A stretch of 64,000 nt of DNA, taken from the NCBI RefSeq assembly GCF_002632875.1, contig NZ_NJCX01000005.1:62001-126000 (forward strand), read 5' to 3'. This document shows, in pieces, positions 37,856-48,874 of the stretch. The DNA is from Xenorhabdus kozodoii. Its GTDB lineage: Bacteria > Pseudomonadota > Gammaproteobacteria > Enterobacterales > Enterobacteriaceae. A model generated the notes under the pieces. It searched no databases, was not told the DNA's origin, and worked only from the letters and a program-made list of their open reading frames with translations. The translations under genes and the position numbers were made by a program. Within the stretch, counting starts at the first letter, position 1. Each line of letters begins with the position of its first letter.

Positions 37856-39439
37856 ATGCTAACTGATGCTCAATCATTAATTGAAGCAAAGCAAATCACC
37901 TACCAATTTTCTGATGAAATAACACCTCTGTTTTCTGGTATTGATATGTTTTTAAATACAGAACGACATGCGCTAATTGGGCGCAATGGTATTGGTAAAT
38001 CCTGGCTGGCATCAATACTGGCACAGCAAATCCCTCCCACAGAAGGCAGCATAAAATATTTTTGTGATGTCGGTTATTTGTCACAAGGTTTGTCATCTTT
38101 CGCCGGCAATACCGCAGATATGCTGGGATTGACTAAGATCATGAAAGCCAATGAGCGTGTTCTGGCGGGGATTGGGGACGAAGCAGATTTTGAGGTTATG
38201 GAGGGTAACTGGGATTGGCAATTTCAGGTTGAGTCTTTACTGGCAGAGGGGGAACTTAATCCAAACGTGTTAAATCAACCTTTTAATTCCCTGAGCGGTG
38301 GAGAACAAACACGGATTAGGTTGTTGGCACTGAAACGCCAGGGTGCGGGTTTTATGATCCTGGATGAACCAAGCAATCATCTTGATCGACAAGGCCGCTT
38401 TTGGCTGGCGCAATGGCTGGAAAATTTCAGTGGTGGCGTTTTGCTGGTCACTCATGATACTCAGCTATTACAGCATGTATCGGTTGTTTACGAACTCAAC
38501 GGGTTAGGGTTATCTCGCAGTATCGGTGGATGGGAAACCTGGTTGGAAAGTAAAGAGCAGCTACGGCTAGGTGTGCAACGTGAAGTGGATCAAACCAGAA
38601 AAAATTTGAAACAAGTTTTGCGTGATAAGCAAAAAGATCGTGAAAAAGCCAGCAAACGGCAAAGTCAGGGTAAGCAACGGCGGGAAAACTCTAATCAGGC
38701 TAAAATCCTTCTTGATCATGCACTAGGACGCTCCGAAGCCACATTATCACGGACAGCAAAACAGAATGAAGAACGATTACAACGCAGATCTTCATTAGCC
38801 ACAGAAGCCAGAGAAAAACTCGAAATTATCGATCCGCTGTCAATCGCTGTTGCGACGCCACAAGCCGCAACTTCTCCGTTACTTTATCTTCAGGATGTCA
38901 TTCTGCCCTTCGGCTCCGGTACGCCCATCAGTTTAACCCTCAATAATGGTGATCGCCTCGCTATCACAGGTAAAAATGGCAGCGGAAAATCCACCTTATT
39001 AAAGGTCATGACGGGTTCACAGGTTCCGAAACAGGGTATCTGTCGTATCACCCCATCCCACAGTCTGATGGATCAGCATTTTTCATTCCTCAATAAGAGC
39101 CAGTCAGCGCTGTATAACTTTCAATTACAGTCACCTGGCTGGAGTGAAGATCACTACCGTACTCGATTGGCACAATTACGTATTCGTGGTGATGAAGCCT
39201 TGAAACCTGTCGGTTATCTCAGTGGAGGAGAACAACTTAAGGTTGCGCTGGCTTGCCTGTTTTGTGGACCATATGCGCCAGCCCTGCTGTTATTGGATGA
39301 ACCAGACAATCATCTGGATATTGAGTCACGTGAACGACTCCAAAAAGCACTACATGATTATACGGGCGCGATGGTACTGATTTCCCACGACGATAAGTTT
39401 ATTGAAAGTGTGGGGAATATGCAGGAGTTAGTTTTATAA
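37856..39439 (+). CDS. ABC-F family ATPase (ribosome-associated type), accessory copy
   Basis: Soluble protein with two ABC domains and no membrane segment (527 residues). The start is set at the ATG at 37856 with AAGGAAG 9 bases upstream. Domain 1 has Walker A GRNGIGKS (residues 42-49), signature LSGGEQTR and Walker B FMILDEPSNHLD. A long basic coiled linker (about 235-320) follows. Domain 2 has GKNGSGKST, LSGGEQLKVAL and LLLLDEPDNHLD. ABC-F proteins act on the ribosome E site in translation or antibiotic protection. It is not an obvious EttA, Uup, YbiT or YheS match. It is inserted between mutT and secA, opposite to both. The role is inferred. Confidence 0.85.
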   Translation: MLTDAQSLIEAKQITYQFSDEITPLFSGIDMFLNTERHALIGRNGIGKSWLASILAQQIPPTEGSIKYFCDVGYLSQGLSSFAGNTADMLGLTKIMKANERVLAGIGDEADFEVMEGNWDWQFQVESLLAEGELNPNVLNQPFNSLSGGEQTRIRLLALKRQGAGFMILDEPSNHLDRQGRFWLAQWLENFSGGVLLVTHDTQLLQHVSVVYELNGLGLSRSIGGWETWLESKEQLRLGVQREVDQTRKNLKQVLRDKQKDREKASKRQSQGKQRRENSNQAKILLDHALGRSEATLSRTAKQNEERLQRRSSLATEAREKLEIIDPLSIAVATPQAATSPLLYLQDVILPFGSGTPISLTLNNGDRLAITGKNGSGKSTLLKVMTGSQVPKQGICRITPSHSLMDQHFSFLNKSQSALYNFQLQSPGWSEDHYRTRLAQLRIRGDEALKPVGYLSGGEQLKVALACLFCGPYAPALLLLDEPDNHLDIESRERLQKALHDYTGAMVLISHDDKFIESVGNMQELVL

Positions 39440-39577
39440 CAAAACCCCCAAATCTATTCCTTAAGCACGTTTTATTAAAGAATAAAATTTGAGGGTTCTC
39501 GTTACATCAATCAGTGCCAATGCTCACTGAATGAGTGATTTCCACTGACACTTTTTTTATTTATACACTCACTTTAC

Positions 39578-42286
39578 TTATAAGCGACCATGGCAGTGCT
39601 TATATTTTTTACCAGAGCCACATGGACAAGGATCATTGCGACCGACTTTACGCTCTCCCGCGGCCACTTGAGCTTCGGCTTTTGACATCAACGCACCCTG
39701 CTCGACTTCATGGCTCAAATGTTGTTGTCTTGCCAAACGCTCAGCTTCTTCACGACGCTGTTGTTCAAGTGCCTCGACTTCTTCTGGCATTCTGACCTGA
39801 ACTTTGCTCAAGGTACTGATCACTTCATATTTCAGCGATTCCAGCATATTGGCAAACATGGCAAAAGATTCGCGTTTGTATTCCTGTTTTGGATCTTTCT
39901 GTGCATAACCACGCAGGTGAATACCTTGACGCAAATAATCCATCGCGGCCAAATGCTCTTTCCACAATGTGTCCAGAGTTTGCAACATGATGCCTTTCTC
40001 AAAATTACGCATCATGTCTGTACCGACAACTTCTTCTTTTTGCTGATAAACTTCAATCGCCTTTTCAAGAATACGTTCACGCAATGTTTCTTCGTGTAAT
40101 TGAGGCTCTTTGTCCAACCACGCCTTAATTGGCAAATTCAAGTCGAAATCGTTGGCTAAACGCTCTTGCAGGCCTTCAACATCCCACATTTCTTCCAGTG
40201 ATTGTGGCGGAATATAAGCATCAATTGTGACTTTGAAGACATCTTCGCGAATGCTGGTGATAGTTTCGCTGACATCGCCCACATCAAGCAAATCGTTGCG
40301 CTGGGCATAAATCGCCCGGCGCTGATCATTCGCAACGTCATCATATTCCAACAATTGTTTACGAATATCAAAGTTACGACTCTCAACTTTACGTTGGGCA
40401 TTCGCAATCGCTTTAGTCACCCACGGATGTTCAATCGCTTCACCTGGCTGCATACCCAATTTACGCATCATGCCCGTCACACGATCAGAGGCAAAAATGC
40501 GCATCAGGGCATCTTCCATCGAGAGATAGAAACGTGAAGAGCCTGCATCCCCCTGACGTCCCGCACGACCACGTAACTGGTTATCAATACGGCGTGATTC
40601 ATGACGCTCTGTACCGATAATATGTAAGCCGCCCGCGGCCAATACCGCATCATGACGCTCTTGCCATTCGGCCTTGATTTTCTCGACTTGCTCTTCCGTT
40701 GGCTCTTCCAATTTAGCGACTTCCGCCTGCCAACTTCCTCCCAACATGATGTCTGTACCACGTCCTGCCATGTTGGTTGCAATAGTCACTGTGCCGGCCT
40801 GGCCAGCCTGCGCTATGATGTCAGCTTCCAGTGCATGGAATTTTGCATTCAGAACGTTATGCACAATACCCGCTTTCGTTAATGCCTTGGACACCAGCTC
40901 CGATTTTTCAATCGAGATTGTCCCTACCAAGATAGGCTGACCGCGATTGGTCCGATCCCTGATATCTTCAATGATCGCCTCAATTTTTTCCGCCTCTGTC
41001 ATATAGACCAGATCCGGTAAGTCCTGACGGATCATTGGGCGATTGGTTGGAATGACAATGGTATCTAGCTTATAAATGGATCTGAATTCAAAGGCTTCCG
41101 TGTCGGCCGTTCCTGTCATCCCGGCCAATTTTTCGTATATACGGAAATAGTTCTGGAATGTGATTGAAGCCAGCGTCTGGTTTTCATTCTGAATGTCGAC
41201 ACCCTCTTTGGCTTCCACAGCCTGATGCAGACCATCAGACCAGCGCCGCCCCTGCATAGTACGCCCGGTATGTTCATCAACGATGATGACCTCACCTTCT
41301 TTAACGATATAATCAACATCACGGGTAAACAGGACATGGGCGCGCAGGGCGGCTGTCACATGGTGCATCAGCATGATATTGGTCGGTGAATACAAGGAAT
41401 CGCCTTCATCCATTAATTTCGCATCCACCAATAACTCTTCAACCAATACCAGGCCACGCTCTGTCAGGTTAACTTGGCGTGCTTTTTCATCAACAGAGAA
41501 ATGTCCTTCCCCCTGGAAGGTGTCTGAGTCCTCTTTTTCCTGACGAACCAGTTTCGGGATCAGTGTGTCCACTTTGATATAAAGTTCAGAGCTGTCTTCC
41601 GCCGGTCCCGAAATAATCAATGGGGTACGCGCTTCGTCGATCAAGATCGAGTCAACCTCATCCACCAGCGCATAGTGCAGTTTGCGTTGGACTCGCTCTT
41701 CTGGACTAAATGCCATATTGTCACGCAAATAGTCAAAACCAAACTCATTATTAGTGCCGTAAGTAATATCTGTAGCATAAGCCTCGCGTTTTGCGGGTGC
41801 TGGCATGCCGGGTAAGTTGATGCCAACACTCAAGCCAAGGAATTCAAACAGTGGGCGGTTATTTTCCGCATCGCGCTGTGCCAGATAATCGTTCACGGTA
41901 ACAATGTGAACGCCTCTGCCAGTTAGGGCGTTAAGATAAGCTGGCAATGTTGCAGTCAATGTCTTACCTTCACCGGTACGCATCTCTGCGATGCAGCGTT
42001 CATTCAATACCATCCCGCCCAACAACTGCACATCAAAGTGACGCATACCAAATACACGTTTACTGGCTTCACGCACAGTCGCGAACGCTTCTGGCAGAAT
42101 TTTATCCAGCGACTCTCCCTCTTTTAAGCGGGCACGAAATTGCTCGGTTTTCGCTTTCAGTTCTTCATCAGAGAGTTTTTCAAAATCCGGCTCCATGCGG
42201 TTGATTTCATCAACCGCTTTGCGCAGACGGCGCAAGGTACGGTCATTACGGCTACCAAAAATTTTTGTCAGTAATTTAATCAACAT
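39578..42286 (-). CDS. secA: Preprotein translocase ATPase SecA
   Basis: Motor ATPase that drives preproteins through SecYEG (902 residues; E. coli 901). Walker A is MRTGEGKT at about residues 102-109, with the [15 protein letters not shown] motif near 209-223 and the helicase-like motif [10 protein letters not shown] near 505. The C-terminal zinc site [14 protein letters not shown] binds SecB. It is downstream of secM, whose translational arrest exposes the secA ribosome-binding site in E. coli. The start [20 protein letters not shown] agrees with the family. Confidence 0.98.
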   Translation of the reverse strand: MLIKLLTKIFGSRNDRTLRRLRKAVDEINRMEPDFEKLSDEELKAKTEQFRARLKEGESLDKILPEAFATVREASKRVFGMRHFDVQLLGGMVLNERCIAEMRTGEGKTLTATLPAYLNALTGRGVHIVTVNDYLAQRDAENNRPLFEFLGLSVGINLPGMPAPAKREAYATDITYGTNNEFGFDYLRDNMAFSPEERVQRKLHYALVDEVDSILIDEARTPLIISGPAEDSSELYIKVDTLIPKLVRQEKEDSDTFQGEGHFSVDEKARQVNLTERGLVLVEELLVDAKLMDEGDSLYSPTNIMLMHHVTAALRAHVLFTRDVDYIVKEGEVIIVDEHTGRTMQGRRWSDGLHQAVEAKEGVDIQNENQTLASITFQNYFRIYEKLAGMTGTADTEAFEFRSIYKLDTIVIPTNRPMIRQDLPDLVYMTEAEKIEAIIEDIRDRTNRGQPILVGTISIEKSELVSKALTKAGIVHNVLNAKFHALEADIIAQAGQAGTVTIATNMAGRGTDIMLGGSWQAEVAKLEEPTEEQVEKIKAEWQERHDAVLAAGGLHIIGTERHESRRIDNQLRGRAGRQGDAGSSRFYLSMEDALMRIFASDRVTGMMRKLGMQPGEAIEHPWVTKAIANAQRKVESRNFDIRKQLLEYDDVANDQRRAIYAQRNDLLDVGDVSETITSIREDVFKVTIDAYIPPQSLEEMWDVEGLQERLANDFDLNLPIKAWLDKEPQLHEETLRERILEKAIEVYQQKEEVVGTDMMRNFEKGIMLQTLDTLWKEHLAAMDYLRQGIHLRGYAQKDPKQEYKRESFAMFANMLESLKYEVISTLSKVQVRMPEEVEALEQQRREEAERLARQQHLSHEVEQGALMSKAEAQVAAGERKVGRNDPCPCGSGKKYKHCHGRL

Positions 42287-42361
42287 AATTAGTACATCTC
42301 AGATAGGGCTATCGTTGTAGCCAACCAATCATTCCTTAGAAATTGTCTTATTTAATTTAGA

Positions 42362-42934
42362 TTAAAATAAGACAGCAGTATTAACGCAAAATAGATGATT
42401 GGACATTGGCCCAGCCCTAATCCCCTGGATCTTAGCGACCCAGAGCGCTGGAGTATGGATATCAGGCAACACAAGAGCGACCATCGCAACATCTGCGATA
42501 ATCGCCTCAAATAGCGTTGGTGTTTGTGTCAGCATGGCATGCAACGTATCTAGCATCAGTTGTTGCATGGATGGAGAAGAAATCTGATGACTTTCTTTTG
42601 CGCCTTCGTATTTGACTGGCTCTGCAACCGAAAAAGCAAAAGAAAGTTGACGGATCACATTACGAACAGCATGTTGTTGCCAGTAATTTAAGTAATTAGC
42701 GGGTTGGCGCTGGACACTTTTTAATTGGAGTAAATGTAATTTAAATAAGTGTTCAAAGGAGGAAAGTGCCTGGTGACGGCTTCCCTGGGCAGAAGAAGTG
42801 TTTGTATGATGCAGGCTTTCTGCCACTCCAGCGAAAACAGTAGGAACACCAATTCCTGTAGCAACCATGCCCAGTAAAAGGTGAGACCAAAAATAACGCC
42901 TACCAAATTGTCGCCAAAGATTTAAAATACTCAT
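42362..42934 (-). CDS. secM: SecM, secretion monitor with translation arrest motif
   Basis: Periplasm-targeted monitor whose ribosome stalling raises secA translation when export is impaired (190 residues; E. coli 170). The N-terminal signal includes FWSHLLLGMVATGIGVPTVFA. The arrest segment reads HTPALWVAKIQGIRAGP, keeping W, GIRAGP and the essential Arg and Pro, but with His where E. coli has Phe150 and Val for Ile156. Fourteen residues (MSNHLFCVNTAVLF) follow the final Pro, compared with four in E. coli. The 75-base spacer to secA contains pairing segments. Assignment from motif and position. Confidence 0.92.
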   Translation of the reverse strand: MSILNLWRQFGRRYFWSHLLLGMVATGIGVPTVFAGVAESLHHTNTSSAQGSRHQALSSFEHLFKLHLLQLKSVQRQPANYLNYWQQHAVRNVIRQLSFAFSVAEPVKYEGAKESHQISSPSMQQLMLDTLHAMLTQTPTLFEAIIADVAMVALVLPDIHTPALWVAKIQGIRAGPMSNHLFCVNTAVLF

Positions 42935-42971
42935 TAATCCTTCATTAATAAATACTGGAACTGCCTCTATT

Positions 42972-43508
42972 ATGCGAGATAGCCGCCCACAATCACTGGA
43001 TAAGCTGTTTGAAGACGCGGCAACTGTCGGAAAAAGCCCACTTCAAATTATTCAACAACATGCCATCGCATTATTGAAACTCAACCGTGCCGTTCTCAGT
43101 TTGCTTCCTGCGCAATTGCACCCGTGGTGCAGGGTTGCCAATTATCGCAAACAAATTCTGGTACTGGAAGCAGGAAATGCCAGTTGGATGACTCGGCTTC
43201 GTTATGAAATTCCTGTCTTGTTGTCTACTTTAAGACAAGAAATTCTACCATCTTTATCCTCAATCGACATCAGGATTAACCCATCATTAATGGTTAAGTG
43301 TGATAATAATGAACAAGGATTCTCAATATTATCAACAAAAGCATTCAGTAATGATAATCAGGAATTACCAAAGCGCCAGCTTACTCATGAAAGTGCAAAA
43401 ACATTAATGATGTTGGCTGAAAACTGCCCTGATAAACTGAAAAGGAAATTGGAGCGGTTGGCTGCGCTGGCCGGAGAGGATACCAGTACAGCCAAAAAGA
43501 AGCGCTAA
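42972..43508 (+). CDS. DUF721/DciA-like protein
   Basis: A 178-residue protein with an N-terminal DUF721/DciA-like region (about 10-95). The family signature is seen in LHPWCRVANYRKQILVLEAGN then ASWMTRLRYEIPVLLSTLR. The C-terminal part is basic and ends in AKKKR. DciA is the ancestral loader of the replicative helicase DnaB, replaced by DnaC in enterobacteria, so its role here is uncertain. It is divergent from secM with only 37 bp between starts, and convergent with lpxC. The ribosome-binding site is weak. Family call fairly sure; function is inference. Confidence 0.75.
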   Translation: MRDSRPQSLDKLFEDAATVGKSPLQIIQQHAIALLKLNRAVLSLLPAQLHPWCRVANYRKQILVLEAGNASWMTRLRYEIPVLLSTLRQEILPSLSSIDIRINPSLMVKCDNNEQGFSILSTKAFSNDNQELPKRQLTHESAKTLMMLAENCPDKLKRKLERLAALAGEDTSTAKKKR

Positions 43509-43572
43509 CGCTGAGCGAAAAACATCAGCGAAATGAGCGTAATAGACAACATAACCCATTGATGCATCATAG

Positions 43573-43589
43573 GAATGTTCTCAACATTC
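43573..43589 (+). terminator. Weak hairpin between DUF721 gene and lpxC
   Basis: GAATGTT/AACATTC with a 3-nt loop, followed on the plus strand by TTTAT. Located in the convergent spacer 65 bases after the DUF721 gene, it may end either transcript. Confidence 0.4.
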
Positions 43590-43612
43590 TTTATCAATAC
43601 ACATGTGAATCA

Positions 43613-44530
43613 TTACGCCAACACCAATGATGGAGCGCGGAAGGCCAATGGCATTTCAGCTTCATCTTCAAATGTGACAAATTCCCAGGCACTTTCTTGC
43701 GCTAAGACAGTTTGCAGCAACTTGTTGTTCAGTGCATGACCGGATTTGAACGCAGTAAAGGCACCAATGATATTATAGCCACACATAAACAGATCGCCGA
43801 TGGCGTCCAACATCTTATGGCGGACAAATTCATCGGTAAAACGCAAACCATCTTCATTGAGTACACGGTAGTCATCAACAACAATCGCACAATCAAAGCT
43901 ACCACCGAGGCACAAGCCTTTAGATTGCAAATACTCAATATCGCGCATAAACCCAAAAGTACGTGCGCGACTAATTTGGCGAACGAATGAATCCGCAGAA
44001 AAGTCCAGACTATAACGCTGTGAACTGGCATCAATTGCCGGATGGTTAAAGTCGATAGTAAAATCCAGACTGAAACCATGATAAGGTGCCAGTTCAGCCC
44101 ATTTGTCGCCTTCTTCCACACGAACGCTTTCTTTCATTCGCACGAATTTCTTCGCGACATTCAGCTCTTCAATACCCGCATCCAATAACAGGAAAACAAA
44201 CGGGCTAGCGCTGCCATCCATAATCGGGATCTCTGGTGCATCGACTTCAATAACAATATTGTCGATCCCTAAACCTGCCAGCGCTGCATTCAAATGCTCA
44301 ACGGTCGAAATACGCACATTGTGCTCATTCACCAGACAAGTACAGAGCATAGTATCACGCACAGAATTGGCATTTGCTGGAAAATCAACTGGAGGATTCA
44401 AGTCAGTACGACGATAGATGACCCCGGTATTGGCCGGCGCTGGACGCATTGTCAGCGTGACTTTTTTACCGGTGTGCAAACCGACGCCGGTCGCTTGAAC
44501 AATACGTTTTAGTGTCCTTTGTTTGATCAT
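43613..44530 (-). CDS. lpxC: UDP-3-O-acyl-N-acetylglucosamine deacetylase
   Basis: Zinc deacetylase carrying out the first committed step of lipid A synthesis (305 residues, as in E. coli). Zinc ligands are His79 in [17 protein letters not shown] and the His and Asp of [12 protein letters not shown] (about 238-242). The C-terminus ends SLVLA, the region used for FtsH-mediated turnover in E. coli. It follows ftsZ by 99 bases in the same direction, the conserved end of the dcw cluster. Confidence 0.98.
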   Translation of the reverse strand: MIKQRTLKRIVQATGVGLHTGKKVTLTMRPAPANTGVIYRRTDLNPPVDFPANANSVRDTMLCTCLVNEHNVRISTVEHLNAALAGLGIDNIVIEVDAPEIPIMDGSASPFVFLLLDAGIEELNVAKKFVRMKESVRVEEGDKWAELAPYHGFSLDFTIDFNHPAIDASSQRYSLDFSADSFVRQISRARTFGFMRDIEYLQSKGLCLGGSFDCAIVVDDYRVLNEDGLRFTDEFVRHKMLDAIGDLFMCGYNIIGAFTAFKSGHALNNKLLQTVLAQESAWEFVTFEDEAEMPLAFRAPSLVLA

Positions 44531-44629
44531 CGTTTATATCTCGCAATGTTACTTATCCCGCCAATCACTATAATGTATGACTGGCAGGATAGTTTAACAC
44601 AAAAAGCGGAGAAACCAATTTATTAGTAA

Positions 44630-45793
44630 TTAGTCAGCCTGCTTACGCAAAAAAGCAGGAATGTCTAGATAATCAGGCTCCTTGCTCGTATGTGTGTTTT
44701 GGTCATTGACAACTTTTGCGGCTGTTTTGTTCTCATCAGGCAATGAAGAGATACCGCCAGACATCGGCTGGTAACGGCGATCCATCGTGTTTGCCTGAGG
44801 AGCCTTGTTATTGGTCACCAGCGTGATTTCTGGACGTTTGTCCATCCCAATGCCCGTTGCCACAACGGTAACACGCAGCTCATCATTCATATCTGGATCC
44901 AGTGACGTACCGATAACCACCGTTGCATTATCAGAAGCAAATGCACGGATAGTGTTACCCACCGTTTCAAATTCATCCAGACGCAGGTCAAAGCCTGCTG
45001 TAATGTTAACCAGAACGCCACGGGCGCCAGACAGATCAATATCTTCCAGCAATGGGCTGGAGATCGCCATTTCTGCGGCTTCTTCCGCACGATCTTCACC
45101 TTGTGCGATACCGGAACCCATCATGGCATAACCCATTTCCGACATCACGGTACGTACGTCAGCGAAGTCAACGTTCATCAGACCTGGGCGAGTAATCAGT
45201 TCAGCAATACCCTGAACCGCACCTTTCAGGACATCATTGGCTGCACCAAATGCATCCAACAATGAAATACCTCGTCCCAGTACTTTCAATAGCTTGTCAT
45301 TTGGAATGGTGATCAATGAGTCCACATGCTTGGACAGTTCAGTGATCCCTTGCTCCGCGAAGGCCATCCGTTTTTTGCCTTCAAAATTAAATGGCTTAGT
45401 CACGACTGCGACTGTCAGGATGCCAAGTTCTTTGGCAATTTCAGCCACAACAGGTGCTGCACCCGTTCCCGTACCACCTCCCATACCGGCGGCAATAAAT
45501 ACCATGTCAGCGCCTTCCAGTGCAGTACGCAGTGATTCGCGATCCTCTTCCGCGGCAGTACGGCCAACCTCAGGGTTTGCACCAGCGCCCAATCCTTTTG
45601 TAATGCCGTTGCCAATCTGGATAGTCTGACCAACAGCCGTCTTACGCAGTGCCTGAGCATCCGTGTTAACCGCAAAGAAGTCGACTCCTTCAATACGCTC
45701 ACGCACCATGTGCTCCACAGCATTTCCGCCGCCGCCGCCGACGCCGATGACTTTAATCACCGCGTCGTTGGTTAATTCCAGTGGTTCAAACAT
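44630..45793 (-). CDS. ftsZ: Cell division protein FtsZ
   Basis: Tubulin-like GTPase that forms the Z ring (387 residues; E. coli 383). The GTP-binding signature [20 protein letters not shown] lies near residue 104, and the N-terminal [16 protein letters not shown] contacts nucleotide. A variable linker of about 60 residues leads to the C-terminal peptide [14 protein letters not shown], which binds FtsA, ZipA and ZapD. It starts 54 bases after ftsA. Partner genes zapA and zapD are also in this window. Confidence 0.99.
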   Translation of the reverse strand: MFEPLELTNDAVIKVIGVGGGGGNAVEHMVRERIEGVDFFAVNTDAQALRKTAVGQTIQIGNGITKGLGAGANPEVGRTAAEEDRESLRTALEGADMVFIAAGMGGGTGTGAAPVVAEIAKELGILTVAVVTKPFNFEGKKRMAFAEQGITELSKHVDSLITIPNDKLLKVLGRGISLLDAFGAANDVLKGAVQGIAELITRPGLMNVDFADVRTVMSEMGYAMMGSGIAQGEDRAEEAAEMAISSPLLEDIDLSGARGVLVNITAGFDLRLDEFETVGNTIRAFASDNATVVIGTSLDPDMNDELRVTVVATGIGMDKRPEITLVTNNKAPQANTMDRRYQPMSGGISSLPDENKTAAKVVNDQNTHTSKEPDYLDIPAFLRKQAD

Positions 45794-45847
45794 AATTTCT
45801 CTCCGTTTTGTGCCTTTATATCGAGGCCGTGGCCTCTGTATAAAAAA

Positions 45848-47104
45848 TCAAAATTCTTTCTTCAGCCAGTTGCTGACTTTCTTAAACCAGCCACTCACTG
45901 ACGTTCTTTTATCGGCATCAGAATCGCCGCCAAGCTGGGATTCTTTGCCATAATGCAGAAGTCCAACCGCTGTTGAGTAGCAAGGCTCCTGCACATAATC
46001 TGTCAATCCAGTGATGTTCAGAGGACGACCAATGCGAACTTGGGTATGGAATACCCGCTGAGCACACTCGGCCAGACCATCAATCTGGGCTCCTCCCCCT
46101 GTCAGGACAATCCCTGCCGCCAGATGGTGTTTCACTCCCTGCTGCCGCAACTGCTCCTGCAATCGCAAAATTTCATCATTCACTAAATTCAGCAGTTCGG
46201 TATAACGGGGTTCGATCACTTCAGCCAGTGTTTGACGTTGTAAGCTACGAGGAGGGCGTCCTCCCACACTGGGGACTTCTACACTCTCATCCTTACTGAC
46301 TATCGAACCCAATGCGCAGCCATGACGAACCTTGATAGTTTCAGCATCACTTGGGGGAGTACCAAACGCATAAGCGATATCACTGGTCACGACATTGCCG
46401 GCATAAGGAATAACTTTGGTATGACGCAATGCACCGCCAGTATAGACAGCGATATCCATTGTCCCGCCGCCGATATCAACGACACAGACGCCCAATTCAC
46501 GCTCATCTTCTGTCAACACAGCATAACTTGCTGCCAGTCCTGCAAAAATAAGTTGATCGACTTTCAATCCACAACGTTCAACCGCTTTCACGATGTTTTT
46601 CGCCATGTCGTTATGGCAGGTAATCAAGTGGACTTTCGCCTGCATACGCACACCAGATAGCCCAACTGGATTTTTAATCCCTTCCTGATAGTCAATCGCG
46701 TATTCCTGTGGGATCACATGCAAAATACGGTGTTCATCACGAACACGAACTGACTTAGCGGTATGGACAACACTATCCACATCATCCTGTGTCACTTCTT
46801 CTTCCGAAACCGGCACCATGCCAATTTCATTCTGGCAACTGATATGCTTGCCGGAAAGTGCCAGATAGACTGAGGAAATCTGGCAATCCGCCATGAGTTC
46901 AGCCTGATCAATGGCACGTTGTACGCATTTGACGACCGATTCAAGATCGTTGACACCGCCTTTATCCATGCCGCGGGATGGGCAACTTCCTACTCCGATA
47001 ATATTCACCATACCATCGGGCAGAATCTCACCAACCAGGGCAGATACCTTTGCTGTACCGATCTCAAGGCCAACTACCAATTTTCTGTCCGTTGATTTGA
47101 TCAT
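45848..47104 (-). CDS. ftsA: Cell division protein FtsA
   Basis: Actin-like membrane tether for FtsZ (418 residues; E. coli 420). The start is at the ATG at 47104 (MIKSTDRKLVVGLEIGTAKV); a longer frame from 47140 would overlap the end of ftsQ. Features are the nucleotide-binding VGLEIGTAK, VVDIGGGTMDIAVYTGG and VLTGGGAQIDGL. The C-terminal amphipathic membrane-targeting helix is WFKKVSNWLKKEF. It lies 32 bases after ftsQ. Confidence 0.98.
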   Translation of the reverse strand: MIKSTDRKLVVGLEIGTAKVSALVGEILPDGMVNIIGVGSCPSRGMDKGGVNDLESVVKCVQRAIDQAELMADCQISSVYLALSGKHISCQNEIGMVPVSEEEVTQDDVDSVVHTAKSVRVRDEHRILHVIPQEYAIDYQEGIKNPVGLSGVRMQAKVHLITCHNDMAKNIVKAVERCGLKVDQLIFAGLAASYAVLTEDERELGVCVVDIGGGTMDIAVYTGGALRHTKVIPYAGNVVTSDIAYAFGTPPSDAETIKVRHGCALGSIVSKDESVEVPSVGGRPPRSLQRQTLAEVIEPRYTELLNLVNDEILRLQEQLRQQGVKHHLAAGIVLTGGGAQIDGLAECAQRVFHTQVRIGRPLNITGLTDYVQEPCYSTAVGLLHYGKESQLGGDSDADKRTSVSGWFKKVSNWLKKEF

Positions 47105-47136
47105 CGTTATTCTGCCTGTCTCTGTATTATTACCAG

Positions 47137-47952
47137 TCACTGTTTGTTTTCTTGCCCGTTCATTAAAACCGGCGTATCAGTTAATAAAGGAGCCCAACCT
47201 ACCGCAGCACCGCTGTCATAACGTAAATCAACATAATCCACGCGTTTTTCCGTATTTCTCAGTAACACAGGATAAAGTTCAACAAAACGTTTCATTCGTG
47301 TCATTTTATCTCGATTTCCAAGCTCTAAACGGATATCTTTATCCAAGATTAGCTGCCAGGAATTACGTGCTGTCATGATCACTGCTTTTAACTTCATCTG
47401 GTGTTTTTTAAGAAAAGCCGCCATTGTCTGGTATTCATTCAATACGTCTTTTTCTTTGCTTTCTGGCCCATATAACATCGGATACTGCCCATTGGCACTG
47501 CGCTCTATCGGTAAGCTGAATACCCGACCTTCAGCATCCAACAGTTGGGTATCATTCCAGCGCGCATAAGGCACATATTCTACCAGATGAATTTTAAGTT
47601 CATCAGGCCATTGTTTACGAACAGTGACCTGCCGAATCCATGGCAGTTGTTCAATCTTTTCCTGAATGACGTTGACATCCTGAGTCGTAAACGTTCCGGG
47701 CGCTCCCAGGGATAAAATAGCCTGCCTTACATCATCATTTGTGGTGTAATGGCGTTCACCCGTCAACACCAGCTTTGAAAGCGGTAACCTGCTGGGATCT
47801 TTCATCCAGTCTAGCGTCATCCAGCCCCCCCACATGATGGTGCCTACCACCATCAAGAAGAAGCCAATCCCTGCCAGATAGTAACCATTACTCGGACGCG
47901 ATCCCTGAGCTTCACTCTCCCGCTCCCGGCTATTCCGGGCTGCTTGCGACAT
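47137..47952 (-). CDS. ftsQ: Cell division protein FtsQ
   Basis: Bitopic inner membrane divisome protein linking FtsA-side and FtsBL-side partners (271 residues; E. coli 276). A short cytoplasmic N-terminus is followed by the membrane segment [20 protein letters not shown] (about 25-45), a POTRA domain ([20 protein letters not shown]) and the beta domain. It starts 1 base after the ddlB stop, so translational coupling is likely. Confidence 0.97.
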   Translation of the reverse strand: MSQAARNSRERESEAQGSRPSNGYYLAGIGFFLMVVGTIMWGGWMTLDWMKDPSRLPLSKLVLTGERHYTTNDDVRQAILSLGAPGTFTTQDVNVIQEKIEQLPWIRQVTVRKQWPDELKIHLVEYVPYARWNDTQLLDAEGRVFSLPIERSANGQYPMLYGPESKEKDVLNEYQTMAAFLKKHQMKLKAVIMTARNSWQLILDKDIRLELGNRDKMTRMKRFVELYPVLLRNTEKRVDYVDLRYDSGAAVGWAPLLTDTPVLMNGQENKQ

Positions 47953-47953
47953 A

Positions 47954-48874
47954 CTAATCAGCCAACTCCAAAATTCTCGCGACGAGTTGAGAAAAACTCA
48001 GTCCAGCCTGACGTGCAGCGATGGGGACAAGACTATGGCTAGTCATGCCTGGGGAAGTATTCACTTCCAACAGGCAGAAATGACCATGACCATCATCCAT
48101 GATATCGACTCGCCCCCAACCACGACATCCCAGCGCTTTATACGCCTTTGATGCGATATCCAATAGCTCTTGTTCTTTTTCCTGACTCAAGCCACTTGGA
48201 CAAAAGTATTGTGTTTGCTCGGAAATATATTTCGCATCGTAATCATAAAATGTATCTGGAGCCTGAATACGGATGGAGGGAAGCGCGTTATCGCCCAAAA
48301 ATCCTACGGTATATTCAGGGCCAAACATCCATTTTTCAACCAACACATCCGTATCATATTTAAATGCCAGCGCCAATGCGCCGCGCAATTCGGCATACCC
48401 ATTCACCTTGGTCATGCCTACACTGGAGCCTTCCAGATTCGGTTTAACCATTAATGGTAGACCTAATTCTTGAACATACTCTTTGAGTTGAAAATCATTA
48501 AGTTGTTCAAATTTTTGAGAATTAATTACGACATAAGGTGAAACTGGCAGTTTTGCTCCCTGCCATAACTGTTTTGTGCGCAATTTATCCATTGATAAGG
48601 CAGATGCCATCACTCCGCTGCCGGTATAAGGAATTTGCAAAAACTCCAGCAAACCTTGCAACGTACCATCCTCACCGCCGCGACCATGCAGTGCGATAAA
48701 GACTTTAGTGAATCCTTCCTCTTTGAGTTTAGTCACATCAAAGTCTTTTGTATCAACTGAAAAAGCATTAATACCCGCTTCTTTCAGCCCTGCCGTAACC
48801 GCCTGTCCTGATTGCAATGAAACTTCGCGTTCAGCAGAAGCTCCGCCCAACAGAACAGCAACTTTATCAACCAT
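47954..48874 (-). CDS. ddlB: D-alanine--D-alanine ligase B
   Basis: ATP-grasp ligase that makes the D-Ala-D-Ala dipeptide for peptidoglycan (306 residues, as in E. coli). The start is at the ATG at 48874 ([20 protein letters not shown]), with GGAGG 5 bases upstream; a frame from 48889 adds five residues. Motifs are [38 protein letters not shown] and [15 protein letters not shown]. It overlaps the end of murC by 8 bases. Confidence 0.97.
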   Translation of the reverse strand: MVDKVAVLLGGASAEREVSLQSGQAVTAGLKEAGINAFSVDTKDFDVTKLKEEGFTKVFIALHGRGGEDGTLQGLLEFLQIPYTGSGVMASALSMDKLRTKQLWQGAKLPVSPYVVINSQKFEQLNDFQLKEYVQELGLPLMVKPNLEGSSVGMTKVNGYAELRGALALAFKYDTDVLVEKWMFGPEYTVGFLGDNALPSIRIQAPDTFYDYDAKYISEQTQYFCPSGLSQEKEQELLDIASKAYKALGCRGWGRVDIMDDGHGHFCLLEVNTSPGMTSHSLVPIAARQAGLSFSQLVARILELAD

